Shown here: piece by piece, positions 25,361-36,720 of the stretch
How positions within the stretch are numbered: the first letter of the stretch is position 1
Layout of the letters: the number at the start of each line of letters is the position of its first letter
Assembly: GCA_022829145.1 (NCBI GenBank)
Contig: CM040758.1
Location: forward strand, 16,844,628-16,908,627
Source of the DNA: Albula goreensis
Lineage: Eukaryota > Chordata > Actinopteri > Albuliformes > Albulidae
DNA: 64,000 nt
Reading direction: 5' to 3'
The notes under the pieces: model-generated
What the model saw: only the letters and a program-made list of their open reading frames with translations
Told to the model about the DNA's origin: nothing
Database searches by the model: none
Translations under genes and position numbers: made by a program

Positions 25361-27329
25361 GAGGCTGTCTAAGCAACTTTACTCTTTAATTGAACATTGC
25401 TGTATATATTAATCATCAAAACACACACTGAGAAATCAGCCTCCGGTATTCCCAGCCCGGCTCATTTGCGGACAGTTTCTGCATCCAGGAAAGCACTGTA
25501 ATATTGAGTGAAACAATGAGGAACGGGTTTATTATAACAGTGGGGAGGAGGGGTGGGGGGGTGAAGAACCAATGAAGAGTGTGGCATAAATGATATAATA
25601 CAATTTTGCCAGCAGCAGTCTTTCATTTTCTTACTGCTGTATAAACTGCTGCTGCACAAACACCTCCCCTTGAAGTCCTGCATTGTAATTTCCAATTAAA
25701 GGGAGTCTCAAAGCAGGAATGTCCTGTAAAACATATTGTATCACAAACAGTTTAACAATACAATGTACTTTAACGTTTTACAATGGTCTGGGTTTTAGAT
25801 GCGCAGAGTAATTCAGTCTGCAGAATTATGAAACTATTCACAGTAAAGGAATGTTTTGCTTTTCTTTCCAGTCTGTTTTTAGTCAAGATAAACACTTGCA
25901 GAACATATGTATTCCTGACCTTCTTTAGCAATAGTGCTCAACCAATTTAGTCAGAAACCAAAATATAGAATTTGTGTTTTTATCATTATCATGTGATTTT
26001 GTGCCTACACTATCGTTACATGGAAAGGGTGGTGTGCAGGAAATACAGCACTGCACTGGTGTTACATCAAACAGGCAGATCAAGGGAGAGAAGCAAATAT
26101 TTAACAAAGGAGTCATTTCAATTTCCCTGTAATTCTGCAGTAATTAACTCACTCTGTGCTTAATTTGCGTCTGTCTCTGGTTCCCCGTGCCATTTAACCG
26201 TTCCTATGAATCACCTTAAAAGAGTGTCGGCTTTCACATCAGATCCTCAGGCCCTGGATGGGAAAGCTGGCTCTGAGTGACGTGAATGCTCCAGAACCAG
26301 GCCAGCACCCCCTATGGGTGACCCCCTGCAGTGCGCTAGAGCTGTAGTAAGCACTGCTGGGAGGGCTGACTGAAGTACTCTGTGTCTGCACACAGAAGCA
26401 GATCAGAGGACTCACAGCTCTGGCTGTGATCAGTCAGTGGAATCACAGATTCCATAAATTCACCAGGTGCTCATTTCTTTGCTGTTAGCATTGGACACTC
26501 TCCCTCCTCACTGTTGAAGCTGACACAAACTGAACCAATGCATTGAGATGTTGCATGTAGGTGCATTTGTTGATGACTATTCTGGTTGTATTGTTCAGGG
26601 CTGTGGGACGGAATTGTACATACCCTGCTGTGCAAAATACAATTATGCATCATTCAACTGTAATGCATTACATGGAAATGAAGGACTAGATTCACTGAAA
26701 TGCACTTACTCTCTTAAATTCATATGCAGTTCAATTAAAACAGATTTTAGGTCTTTAGAGCCTTATGTTATTCAATCAAAACTGTTTTTACGGGCATATG
26801 CTAACAATGTTTGAAATGAAAAGAGCCTATGTTGAATTACATATTTGCTTGTCTCCAACAAAATATAACATACTCAAAGGAAATTGTGTTAGAATGCAAA
26901 GTCTCCTCTGATTCAATTGCTTGTGCCCTTAAAAAGCCTAACTGACTCTAGTGGTAAGGTTTTTTATTAAATGTAAAAGCAGCTTTATGAAAACTGACAT
27001 CCACCAGATTAACTAACGATATACCCAAAAGTGAATACATCTACCCAGTCTGTTCAACATCACAGAACCCCCCATTCCTGCTTCCCTTTGGCTCATTCAA
27101 TTCAGCCAGGACTGGCAATGAATACAGCAGCCCTCTTAAGCCTTACATGCTCCACAACCAGCCAATCAGAACCTGCAAAAACCCTGGTCAAGGGTTCTCC
27201 ACACAGCGATGGGGTCCTTAATCCTCGGTCCTCGGCCAGATCAGAGAGGATCCATGCCAGCTCTGTCACTCCCCCCTCCCCAGGCCCTTACACACCCACA
27301 CAGGGTAGGCCCTCCACTGCTTCTCAGCC
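25361..27329. other. Gene-free stretch
   Basis: No supportable gene. A G-rich run lies at about 25541-25562. 26150-26350 is mixed-complexity sequence with a few CpGs and could be a weak regulatory candidate. The frame at 27031-27354 is proline/serine-rich through base composition and shows no family resemblance. Confidence 0.45.
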
Positions 27330-27580
27330 TCATCTCACACCCGTTCTGAGATGACATCCACAGCTCACTTCAAAGGCAGAACGCGACCCCGCAACCCTGC
27401 AGCCCCGCGCTCACAGCGTGGCATGCCAAGCACCGTGCTTATTAATAACGATGATGGGAGAGGGCCCCCGCCTTGCACATTACTGATGAGGCTCTCTCAT
27501 GCACCTGCACGGCCATCGCTGCTCAACAGCGAACCGCTCAGCAAAAAACACAGTCGAACAGGCGTAAACAAGCCTGAGGG
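27330..27580. promoter_or_regulatory. CpG-enriched noncoding block
   Basis: By hand count about 15 CpGs lie between 27361 and 27570. The block includes ATTAATAACGATGATGGGAG (27440-27459) next to GC-rich sequence. It opens the dense noncoding cluster that runs to about 29.05 kb. The adjoining frames (27031-27354 and 27351-27620) look compositional rather than coding. Confidence 0.32.
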
Positions 27581-27949
27581 AATGGGGCCCCACACTACAA
27601 AGGCTGTTAACCATAAGTGACAAATTAGAACAGGTAATGTCATTGTTTTTGTATTGTCACACAAAATCTAAAGTTTGACAACTGTGCTGTATAATGTGTG
27701 CGCCATTCAGTGAGCGAAAGATACAATAAAAGCTGGCGCATAGTTGGTATACATGAGAATAAGACAGAAACCATAAAGCTTTCTGCAGTCACTGTGTTCA
27801 GGAAATGAACCACCTGTGTGAATAAAATCAAACATATATTTACTGCTGATTTTAATCTCCCACCCAGTGTGCAGTTTTCTTTTCTGTATTTTATTGAAAC
27901 AATGAAATGAAGCTGAAACACGTCCTGATGTTTAATTAGCATTAATGTA

Positions 27950-28400
27950 TGCTGTTCCTTTTGTGCCTGTAATTCACGAGGGACATTGTTGCAGCTAAAA
28001 GTAACCTGCCCTCCTGTGTATTAACAGAAGCCGAGCTCCCGAAAGAACATCCTACTGCAAGTCATTTCATTACCTTTTATTTCCCCCCAGATTTTAATTA
28101 GTTGTTTTAACTTGACTCACGCAGCCAGACACACGGGTCAATTAGGTAAGCTAATTAATCACTCAAATAAGTGGAAAGCTTTTGCCACCCATTTTAATTA
28201 CAGGCTGTCATTGGCTCCTTAGGTCACATATTTGAATTGTTTACCCTTTGCCTGTCGAGCTCATGAAATATTTGGCATCTGATAGCGTCTGGCTGCAGCA
28301 CATTTAGCTAATAAAACAGAATGAACATTAGAGGACATTATGCAGACTCTTTAGGAATCACTTAAACAATCTCTGACTGCAGAGAAGGTGGGGTAAATTA
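27950..28400. promoter_or_regulatory. Strong candidate conserved noncoding element (core)
   Basis: Three TAATTA homeodomain-type cores lie at 28095-28100, 28152-28157 and 28195-28200. A TGACTCA heptamer lies at 28113-28119, and CATTGGCTCC (a reverse CCAAT) at about 28209-28218. The sequence is mixed in complexity, free of simple repeats, and has no reading frame. Of all blocks in the window this one looks most like deeply conserved vertebrate noncoding DNA. The call rests on texture and motif density; alignment would decide it. Confidence 0.42.
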
Positions 28401-29060
28401 TGTTTTAAAAAATGCCAGTGTCGGCAGCAGATGTTCTAGGAATAAACTATTTCATTGGTTTGATTCTGTTCACACAACGATGGTGCTAAATCATTAACAA
28501 TGATGGTGATTAGAAATTGCTGAAATTGATCGATGTGAATGTATGCAAAATCAGGGCACGGAAACGGCCTTCAGGGAGGAAAGCTAAATGCTGAATACGA
28601 GCAGTGGTATTGTTGCGGTTTATTGATTCACCAGACACAAATGCACAAGGAGGAAAAACAAGCAGATTACCATGCCAATCAAACCTAAAGAGGATTCATC
28701 GGCAGGAGCACGGGAGTATTTAAATCAGCTCCAGACAAATGAAGCAACCTCATCCCTGTCACACAAATGCCGCTAATGCAACCTTCATATGCGCTGACAC
28801 CCACAACATGAGTAAATATAAGTGTTACAGAGATGATCTATCATGATATTGAATCAATGAGGTAAGGATTTCTCTCTACCTCTGTCTGTCTCCAGTCCTG
28901 CCCTGTATGTGATGTAGCTCAGGAAATAAAAGAGAATCAAATCAAACCAAATCCAAAATACCTCTCATCGCCCCATAATGTGCAGCTCGTACAAAGCCCT
29001 GAATCCTGCATAATGCAGAGCACACACAAGAGCAAACATTTGCATTTGTGTGAGTACTGA
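28401..29060. promoter_or_regulatory. Candidate conserved noncoding element (continuation)
   Basis: This continues the cluster with balanced, repeat-free sequence. It contains AATCATTAACAATGATGG (28490-28507; the ACAAT core fits SOX-type factors), TTGATCGATGTGAATG near 28526-28541, ATTTAAATCAGC at about 28718-28729 and several isolated CpGs. No frame is worth reporting. It may be part of the same element as 27950-28400 or a neighbouring one. Confidence 0.32.
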
Positions 29061-29156
29061 TGTGGTGCTCCTAGAGGAATTTGCAATACATCATTTCATC
29101 ATTTTGGCTCATTGTTTCAGAGTGTGTTCTGAATCTTCATACCCAGATTCTCTAGA

Positions 29157-29235
29157 TTTGCCTGTGCATTATTTGCTCGACACTGGGGCTCCGGGAGGTT
29201 TGCTTGTGCGTTATTGTCTGTGACACTGGGGCTCC
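29157..29235 (+). repeat. 42-bp-period tandem duplication, two copies
   Basis: A 36-base segment ending in GACACTGGGGCTCC (29157-29192) is followed 42 bases later by a similar copy ending in the same 14 bases (29199-29235). The two agree at roughly 31 of 36 positions with one single-base gap. It is a diverged local duplication with no coding content. Confidence 0.8.
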
Positions 29236-32200
29236 TATACAGTTAGGGGCTCCCCAAATGTCATTCTTTCAAGACCACACTGATTAAATGATTAATAATG
29301 ATGCATACTTAATATTAAATCTTTCATTTGTTTTTAAATTACATATTTGCAAGTGTATATTTGATGGAATTTGTGCAGATAGCCGTGATCAAAGCTGGAA
29401 AGCTGGAAAGCTTTCAAAGCTGGATCCAGGACCCCACGCAAAGAGATAATTTTAATAAATCACCATTTTGCCAAATAATAATTATACCACCACATCCTAC
29501 GCCAAGACACCTATCAAAATGAACAGATCCATTGAATCAAAATGGTGTTTTTTTGCATATTCTGTTTCATAACATTTTTGTTAATGCTCATGGTGACTCA
29601 TCCCATATGTGATTGGTTGATGAATGTAATAGCACAAAGCAGTAACAATGGGTGACAGTTCTGTTCTATGCACAGCGTGTTTTACATGGCCTTTTAAGTC
29701 TGTTTTAGATGCAGGCTCTTTTTTGCATTCCTCCCTTTGGGGATGGGTACGTGACTGTATCAGTCGCACCTCTTTACGCTCAACACCCTTTGGCACCATG
29801 GAAACAGTAGCTTTCTACGCATCTACAAGAGCCAATAAAATTCTGCATATGCTCCAGTTTCTTATCCAGTGCCGAAAAATGGCTCCACTGGCCCTGTTCC
29901 TCCATCACTCAGCCTAAACCTCCTCCAGGAACAGAGGGATCGGCCCCCTCCATGGTCCTAAAGCTGCAGGTAGGAACCTGTGACAACGACAGAGGGATTG
30001 TGGGTAGGGTCCGATCAAGGCAATGACAGATGGTGGATCCCCTAGCCAACGTGCCTCCTCTGTGACACGTAGAGTCACACCCCTCGCTGCATGGTTAATC
30101 AGGGAGCTCATACGTAATTCCATCCCTCATCACGTCCTTCTTTTCCTCTATGGTAGGCAAGGCAGCTTGCTTACAGCTGCAAACATTTAGTTTCATTGGC
30201 TGTCCCCCTGAATCAGATTTAATGCCATATTTTTTTAGTTTTTTTTTATCAAACAACCTGTTTTTGTTATTTCTAATGCATTGCAGGAAAAGATTTCATT
30301 TCCATCTTCTTCTTTTCCAATAGACCAGGGCTGAGAGTATCTGGAGTAATAAAAAGGCCATTGTGAAAGGAGCTCAATGGTATACAGCTGTGTGGTGTTT
30401 GGCTGGGCTGGGTGCTATTGAAGAGCTGATATTGAGGCCAGCGCAGTGGCATTCAGATAGAGAGCTGAACTGAGAGCCAGCGCTACCATTTAATATGTGC
30501 ACAATGAAGGCAAAGAATTTGGAACTGCCTCAGCAAACAAGTAAATGTTTACACATACAAGGGAAAAAAATCAACAGTATTTCATTTTTATCGACAAATA
30601 ACAGCAGTTTTAACACATATGATAATACGTTAATGTAGCATATAAATTATACCTGTAGTTAAAGTGGAGGAGCTGTGATAGATGAGCACTACCTTTGGGC
30701 TCAAGGGCTCCACTCTCTGGCTGACTGGAGCCCTAACATGCTGCCTACCCTGAGCCAGCACACCTGAAGAGGATCACTTCATCAGATAGTGAAGATCATT
30801 TGTACGTGGCGTTTGTCTAACTGGAGAACCCAGACTGTGTTGGCAATGTAGTTTTTGTTTAGAAAATTACTGTAATTTTGAGCATTTGTTTCTACTGGTA
30901 ACCCGGTTATGGAGTAATTGCAGGTTTACCAGTAATAGAGAGGGCACCTTTGCGTAAAGGTAATCTCTACATAAGAATATGCTTTCTTGCAATGTGGCTT
31001 CACAATAAAAGTCAGCCTAAAATGCCTTGTATTTATTATGTTTTGGCTGTATTGATTGCTCAAAGTGGGCCCATTTGTGCCTGGCCTGCTCTGTCTGGAG
31101 TCTTGTGTGGTGTGGTCTCTTGCTTTGCATTCTACACGCTTAAGGAGAGCATGATAATGCCACAGCCTCTGGAGGCATGGTTGTTTATAGCAGTTTACCG
31201 TTTTACCATCTTAATGGTGTTCTGTCTTGTGTAAAATTAGTTGGTTCCCATTACGTCCCCTCTGTCTATGCAAGACACACACACACACAAACAGCTTAAA
31301 AGCACAAAAACATACTAAACATGTGCTGAGAAAAAGGACTTGTAAATCAAAGCAAACGTTAAAATTAGAGATTTTAAAAAAACAATTTCATGAACATGAC
31401 TCCTTGGTCAAGGAAATTTACTGTGGGGTAAGGTCCAAAAATCATTTTTGTCCATTTCAGAGCTGAAGTTGAAATTAAAGCTTTTTTGTAGTAATTTAAC
31501 AATTCCATTCCATAAACAGACACCTATCAACATAATTCTAAATCACGATAGCATTTAGTTAATTACCATTACTATTGTGGCAACACGTCATCAGTAGGGC
31601 AAAACTAACCTGTCTCACAATGGTCTAACCCCGGCTCACGTTCCCTATGAGTGGGTGAATAATCCAACGCTTTGTGAATTCTGCTTCACAATGATAGGAA
31701 GATTAATCAAGGCAATTGGTGAAACCATATTAAATACACAACCCAGGACTTGAAAAATAGAATCACAGGTGAGTGCCCCATTGCTGTTATCATCGATGTC
31801 GCAGCCATCTTCTGCCCTACCCCGCCTCCTTCCCCAGCCTCTCCAACCCTCACCCTCCCAGTGTTGAGCTAATTACTTTTTAAACAATCCTGGCCTCCAC
31901 CACAGCAGGGCTTCTGTGTGGGTCTGAGGGGCCTTCGCAGAGTGCTGGAACCAGAACTGGCCCATGTTGTACCGCATTGCCATTCATCCTTTCAGGAGAT
32001 CAATGGCCATTTTCATTCTGGCCCATTGACAATGTCTGTCACTAAAGCCCTGCCAGGAGGCTGTGGCCTTCCCTGTGGGAAGCAGCCCTTTAAAACTCAA
32101 ACGCTACCACAGTCGCTCCCACTGGCCCACATTAAAATGCCAATGATCAACACAGGTGCCAAGGTGACGGGGTGGATAGAGCCTGTGATGTAATTCCAGA

Positions 32201-32429
32201 AGTCCCCACAATGTAAGATTTGTATTTGATCAGGTCGGAAAAGTGTGTAGAGGTTGAACACCCTTTAAACTTTTTAAACATTGCTGCAGGATTCCTCAGG
32301 AGCTGCAGAGTTAGTACCTCCTCCCACACTGCAAAATGCTGGAGGTAGCGTTCTCCAAGTTTACAATCTAAATAGGTCTGAAAACCCCCACCCCCACCCC
32401 CACCACCCACATCCCCCCCTGTGTGCCAC
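29236..32429. other. Gene-free stretch
   Basis: No supportable gene or mobile element. A small AGCTGGAA tandem with an AAAGCTTT palindrome lies at about 29393-29425 (just downstream of the duplication), and short AC repeats lie at about 31276-31289. A C-rich run of CCCCCA units lies at 32387-32404. The frame at 30950-31234 has a hydrophobic run but no recognisable identity. Confidence 0.5.
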
Positions 32430-32660
32430 TGCAAGCCCATACTGGCAACTAAATTAGATCTTAGATTCAGATAGAGCCCCACTCATTCCATTTCCCTTAA
32501 TTTAATATGGCTTAATAGCTCTCATATAATTTCAGTCTGCAATTAGTGTAAGCCTCATTAGCATCTGGGCCTTCGGGCTTCCAGGTGCCAGCCTCTCTCC
32601 AGCCATCTGATTGGCTACTGCCTGCATCATAGAGTAAATATGAGCCAACAGGAAACCTCA
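32430..32660. promoter_or_regulatory. Candidate conserved noncoding element
   Basis: Repeat-free, mixed-complexity sequence. It contains TTCCCTTAATTTAATATGG at about 32491-32509, GCAATTAGTG at about 32541-32550 and TCTGATTGGCTACTG (a reverse CCAAT) at about 32607-32621. There is no reading frame. The motif style is that of vertebrate developmental enhancers; conservation is untested. Confidence 0.35.
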
Positions 32661-33026
32661 CACTGTGGAGGTTTGTGTGCCTCCCTCTGTTCCCAGTTTA
32701 ACCCATATATTGAAGCACTTGGCTTAGCTTTCTTTAAAAACCATTTCATTTTTCTTCATTTTTACTTCATCTGTGCTGCAGGCAGGCATGCTCCATGTTC
32801 AGCAATACAACATGATCCATGGATCTAAAATGTTAATGTAAACCTGACCTCTTTCAATTCACATTGTATTGTTCCTCTAGCAAAGTCCTTCAGTATAAAA
32901 TGTATGCCATATTTGTATATATTTTTTTCTATGCTTTTGAAATAACTTGATGCTATTGCTGGATATTACATATAAATAAAACAAAATCCTGGAACACAGA
33001 TAGTTTGAGCATGTGCATTGAGTATC

Positions 33027-33040
33027 TATATATATATACG

Positions 33041-33108
<68 letters not shown>
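33027..33108 (+). repeat. (TA)n microsatellite
   Basis: Twelve bases of TA, a CGGTG interruption, then 65 uninterrupted bases of TA (33044-33108). The sequence is self-complementary and can extrude a cruciform. It creates tyrosine/isoleucine open frames that are not genes. Confidence 0.97.
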
Positions 33109-33110
<2 letters not shown>

Positions 33111-35648
33111 TAAGCAGCAACAGCCGCAGACCTGCATGCAGACCCTGCACACCTCAGTGCAGTTCACATCATCTCTGCAAATAGAATTGAGATCACAGAT
33201 GGAATAAACCATTTTCCATGGCAGTTTTTCTGTGTAAGAGGATTTTTTTGATCTGTAGGCTTGATGGCAGTAGCTTTGAAATACGGGACTTCAGTTCGCT
33301 GGTGTGTAAGCCATCATCCAAAGTCTGGAGTGACGCTCTAAACAAATTCACAGCTCCCCCACACTTTTTTGAAGCTCTGCTTTTATTAACACAAAAGTTT
33401 TGGTTCCTAGACCTTAGTCGATATCTTTGTTACACAACAATGTGGAAGTTCATCTTCAGTAAAAGCGCAAAGCCCCAGGCTGATAGCCTATGCCTGGATG
33501 TTGTACTCATTGAGTTATAGTACACACTAATTTAAGCAGACCTGTGCCAGCTATTTAATCAGCCTGGTCGTATATTGGTGCAGGTATTGTTTTTAACGAA
33601 ATGATTACTATATTACTACATTGAAAGCAAAAACTGACACAATAGTTGGGTGAATATGATCATGCAGTTCAATTCTGCCCATGGCTGAAATCCTGCCCAC
33701 AGCCCCGTTTGGCTCAGTGAGGACTATTGGCAGCATAAGTACCAACAGCACCAAGACTGCATGGCATAAGTCCTACTGAGGCCTGAGAAAGACTAGAAAT
33801 GCCATAGGCAGTGGCACACCACTTCAGCCTGGCTGTGGAAATGGGGCTATCAATGGCCAGAATTTCATTTTGGAGTGTAAAATTGGGTTTTCATCGCATA
33901 AGTAGAAAATGTCACAGTTTGGGCACCATTTAGACGTGAAAGGCTTTTTCCAAAAAAATCCCCATGTAGTTAAATCCTGAGAATGACTGACCTGTTCTTC
34001 TCTTCCGTACAGCAGGTCTAAACCAAAGGGAATGCCTGAGATAACCTTCCAACAAAACACATTTCTTCAGTCTTATTGACTGCGAAATAACTGATCCCAT
34101 CAGAAGCATTTGGTATTTACATGCATAAAATGTACACATAATGTGAGCTTGCCTTCAAGGTATGTGATTAATGGCTTACGACAGTGTAATCTCATTGGTA
34201 TAAGTCACTGCCATTCCTGCATAACTAGACCTGACTAAGATTATGACAAATGGAAACTTGGGGGGTTAGAAAAGAGGAAATGCAGAGTATACAAACTCTG
34301 TTCTCGATGTGTTGAATACTCATTCATTAGTTTCATATGACACCAGATCATATATGTGTCTTACAGTGATGCCTTATGTTATGCCATTTAGGTGGATTGA
34401 CTTGCTCTTACTAGCATGTTATGTTATGTATTCTGGGTTATGTTCTGAGTATGGAGAGTGAAGCCTATGAGTTTTGGGGAAGTGGGGAATATAAATATGA
34501 GTAACCAAGAGCATAATCTCTTAAGCTGCCCTTTGCATCTTCTGTCATTTCAAAAAGAGGTTATCCTGATGGGTAAAAATCCTTCCCATTATTATTCTTT
34601 GTTGTGGTTGCTCATGATGCCTCCGCTTTGTAGCGATGACAGAATGATTTCACCGTGACCACTTTCACATCCGACCACAAAAGGTAGTGTTTGGCTTTCA
34701 AAAGCATTTAAAACGCTATGAAATGATGATGACGATGATGACACAAACATCGCCCAACCCTTCTCTGCAGCCTGCAGTTATTTTTTGCCACTATTTCTGC
34801 TTCTTCTCATCCCCCAAAAAACTTAGCACACTCTCCCATCTCTCTTCCAAACCCCCAAACTCAGCCTTCAGAACAGACACACACACTCATAACACATGCA
34901 CAATTGCTTGAAAAACTATTTTCCCCCATCCGCATTCTATTTTTCTTTTTTTTTTTTTACATTTACATGCTTCGTACTGTTATTGATCAGTCTTTCACAG
35001 TGCTGTGGAGGAATTTTTCCCCTCTCCTCTTTGCAGAAACGGTTCCACTCAGTGACTTTTGTGGTTTTTTATAACTCAGTTCAGATCCTGCCAGATTCAG
35101 GTTTGAATTTGCGGAGGCCATTCCAAATCTTAAAGTTTCCTGTGTATTAAACATTCTTATACAGACTGCCTGGTACACTTCGGTTCATTGCCTTTTTGCA
35201 TTGCCTAGCGGCACTTCAGCTTCAGCTCATGGAGGAATGGGCTCACATTTTCTGGTAGAATTCTCCTGTAGAGAGCAGATTTTGTTGTTTTCTCAATGAT
35301 GGTAAGCTGTCCAGGTCCCTATGCAGCAAGGCATCCCCAGAATAGCATTTTCACCTGTGTGCTTGATGGTATTTATGAGATTCTTACAGTGAAATTCAGT
35401 GTTTTAATTTTGCAAGACATACATGGCCCTATGTCACCCAAATTTATCTCACATGTCCAAGCATTATTGCTCCTGAATTTCTGAAGTTTATCCAGGTGCA
35501 TTTTGTCAAACTTGAGAAATGCATTTGCGTTCTTCATTGTGAAGAGGTATTTTCTGCCTCGCTATTCTGCCATGAATACACTTTTTGACCAGTTCATTTC
35601 TTGTAATGAAGTCATGACACTGTGTGATAACAACCTCATTCTGATGCT
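33109..35648. other. Gene-free stretch
   Basis: No supportable gene. A GTTTGGCTCAGTGAGG phrase near 33707-33722 is slightly tRNA-like but lacks a B box. There are GATGAT repeats at about 34724-34740 and a T run near 34949-34960. Nothing else is recognisable. Confidence 0.5.
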
Positions 35649-35682
35649 AAAGGCCAAAGATAGTTAGATATCTTTGGCCTTT
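35649..35682. repeat. Perfect hairpin, 14-bp stem and 6-base loop
   Basis: The left arm AAAGGCCAAAGATA (35649-35662) is followed by the loop GTTAGA and the exact reverse complement TATCTTTGGCCTTT (35669-35682). A stem of this length with so short a loop is rarely produced by chance in 64 kb. It is shorter than a typical microRNA precursor and lacks a long tract of T, so it could be a local inverted duplication, a structured RNA element in a larger transcript, or a protein-binding palindrome. Confidence 0.85.
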
Positions 35683-36162
35683 TATAGATAGATAGTTGTA
35701 TTGTTTCTAACAAGCTATGTCTCCTTTTTCTACCTCAATATAACACTGTAACACACAAAAAGTTCTGACCAAATTCAATTTGAAAAATGGGATTTTTGAA
35801 AAATGTGCATAACTGCAGAGAGGCATAGCTAAGGGGCATAGAATCTTTCATGGTAGTATAAATAAACTGAGGCACATATACAAATGCACAGCAGACACAA
35901 ATGCACATGTGCATAACAAAACAATGCTCCCGGTTGCAGAAGGGATTAAAGTGTATCGGCTGTAAAAATCCAGAGATTAATCTTTGCCATCTTGGCACAA
36001 TGGATCTCCGGTGCTGATAGCATCATATGAGGAAAAAAAAAACGTAGAATCTACCAGTGGCAAAATGAAGGTAAGTTGTGATTTCCATTATAGAGCAATC
36101 GATTTTTTCTGGTGAAAGTCTAGCTGAAACAATTTGCATTTTATATGATGTAACCAGGCAGT

Positions 36163-36190
36163 GTTATTAGTATTATTATTATTATTATTT
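36163..36190 (+). repeat. (TTA)n microsatellite
   Basis: About 28 bases of TTA/TAT triplets with one G interruption. Nothing else is associated with it. Confidence 0.9.
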
Positions 36191-36289
36191 AACAAAGGTC
36201 ATGGAATTAAAGGATAGTATGAGGAAAATGCCTCCAAACCAATCTGCTCATGTGTCAAAATGGCAGTTGCGTGGTGTGCCAATACCTAA

Positions 36290-36720
36290 TGTAAGATTTC
36301 CTGTTTTATTTTCCCATCAACATGTTTCAAATGGATAAATCAGCGGGATGCTCTTGTGCATTCTCTGTCCAGGCGAGCTGCCAGCCTTCCCTCAGTTTGT
36401 AAGCCAAGGTTACACCGTTGCTCGATTGTATGCTTACAGCGAAACGTGATTAGCAATTTCAGCTTCAGAGTAATAACTGTCAGCTGTGTGAATTAAACTG
36501 GAAGGTGGAGGATAGGAGGAGATGTCTGATCTTGTCCGCCCCAACGCTGCAATCAGTCTACCATGTCAGTGACATGGCTGAGACCCAGAAGACTGTTTCA
36601 GAACGAAATGAAAATACTCCCAATACTTCGCTCGTGGACCTTTTAGCTCCAGGATGATTTATTGCTGTGTTGGAGAGACGGCCGCCGATTGTTTCTCGAC
36701 TTCAACGGGAAAACGTGTGC
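36290..36720. promoter_or_regulatory. Candidate conserved noncoding element
   Basis: Long repeat-free block of balanced composition with scattered CpGs. It contains TTGCTCGATTGTATGC at about 36418-36433, AACGTGATTAGCAATTTCAG at 36443-36462 and a CATGTCAGTGACATG palindrome at about 36561-36575. There is no useful frame. The texture is enhancer-like; conservation is untested. Confidence 0.35.
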
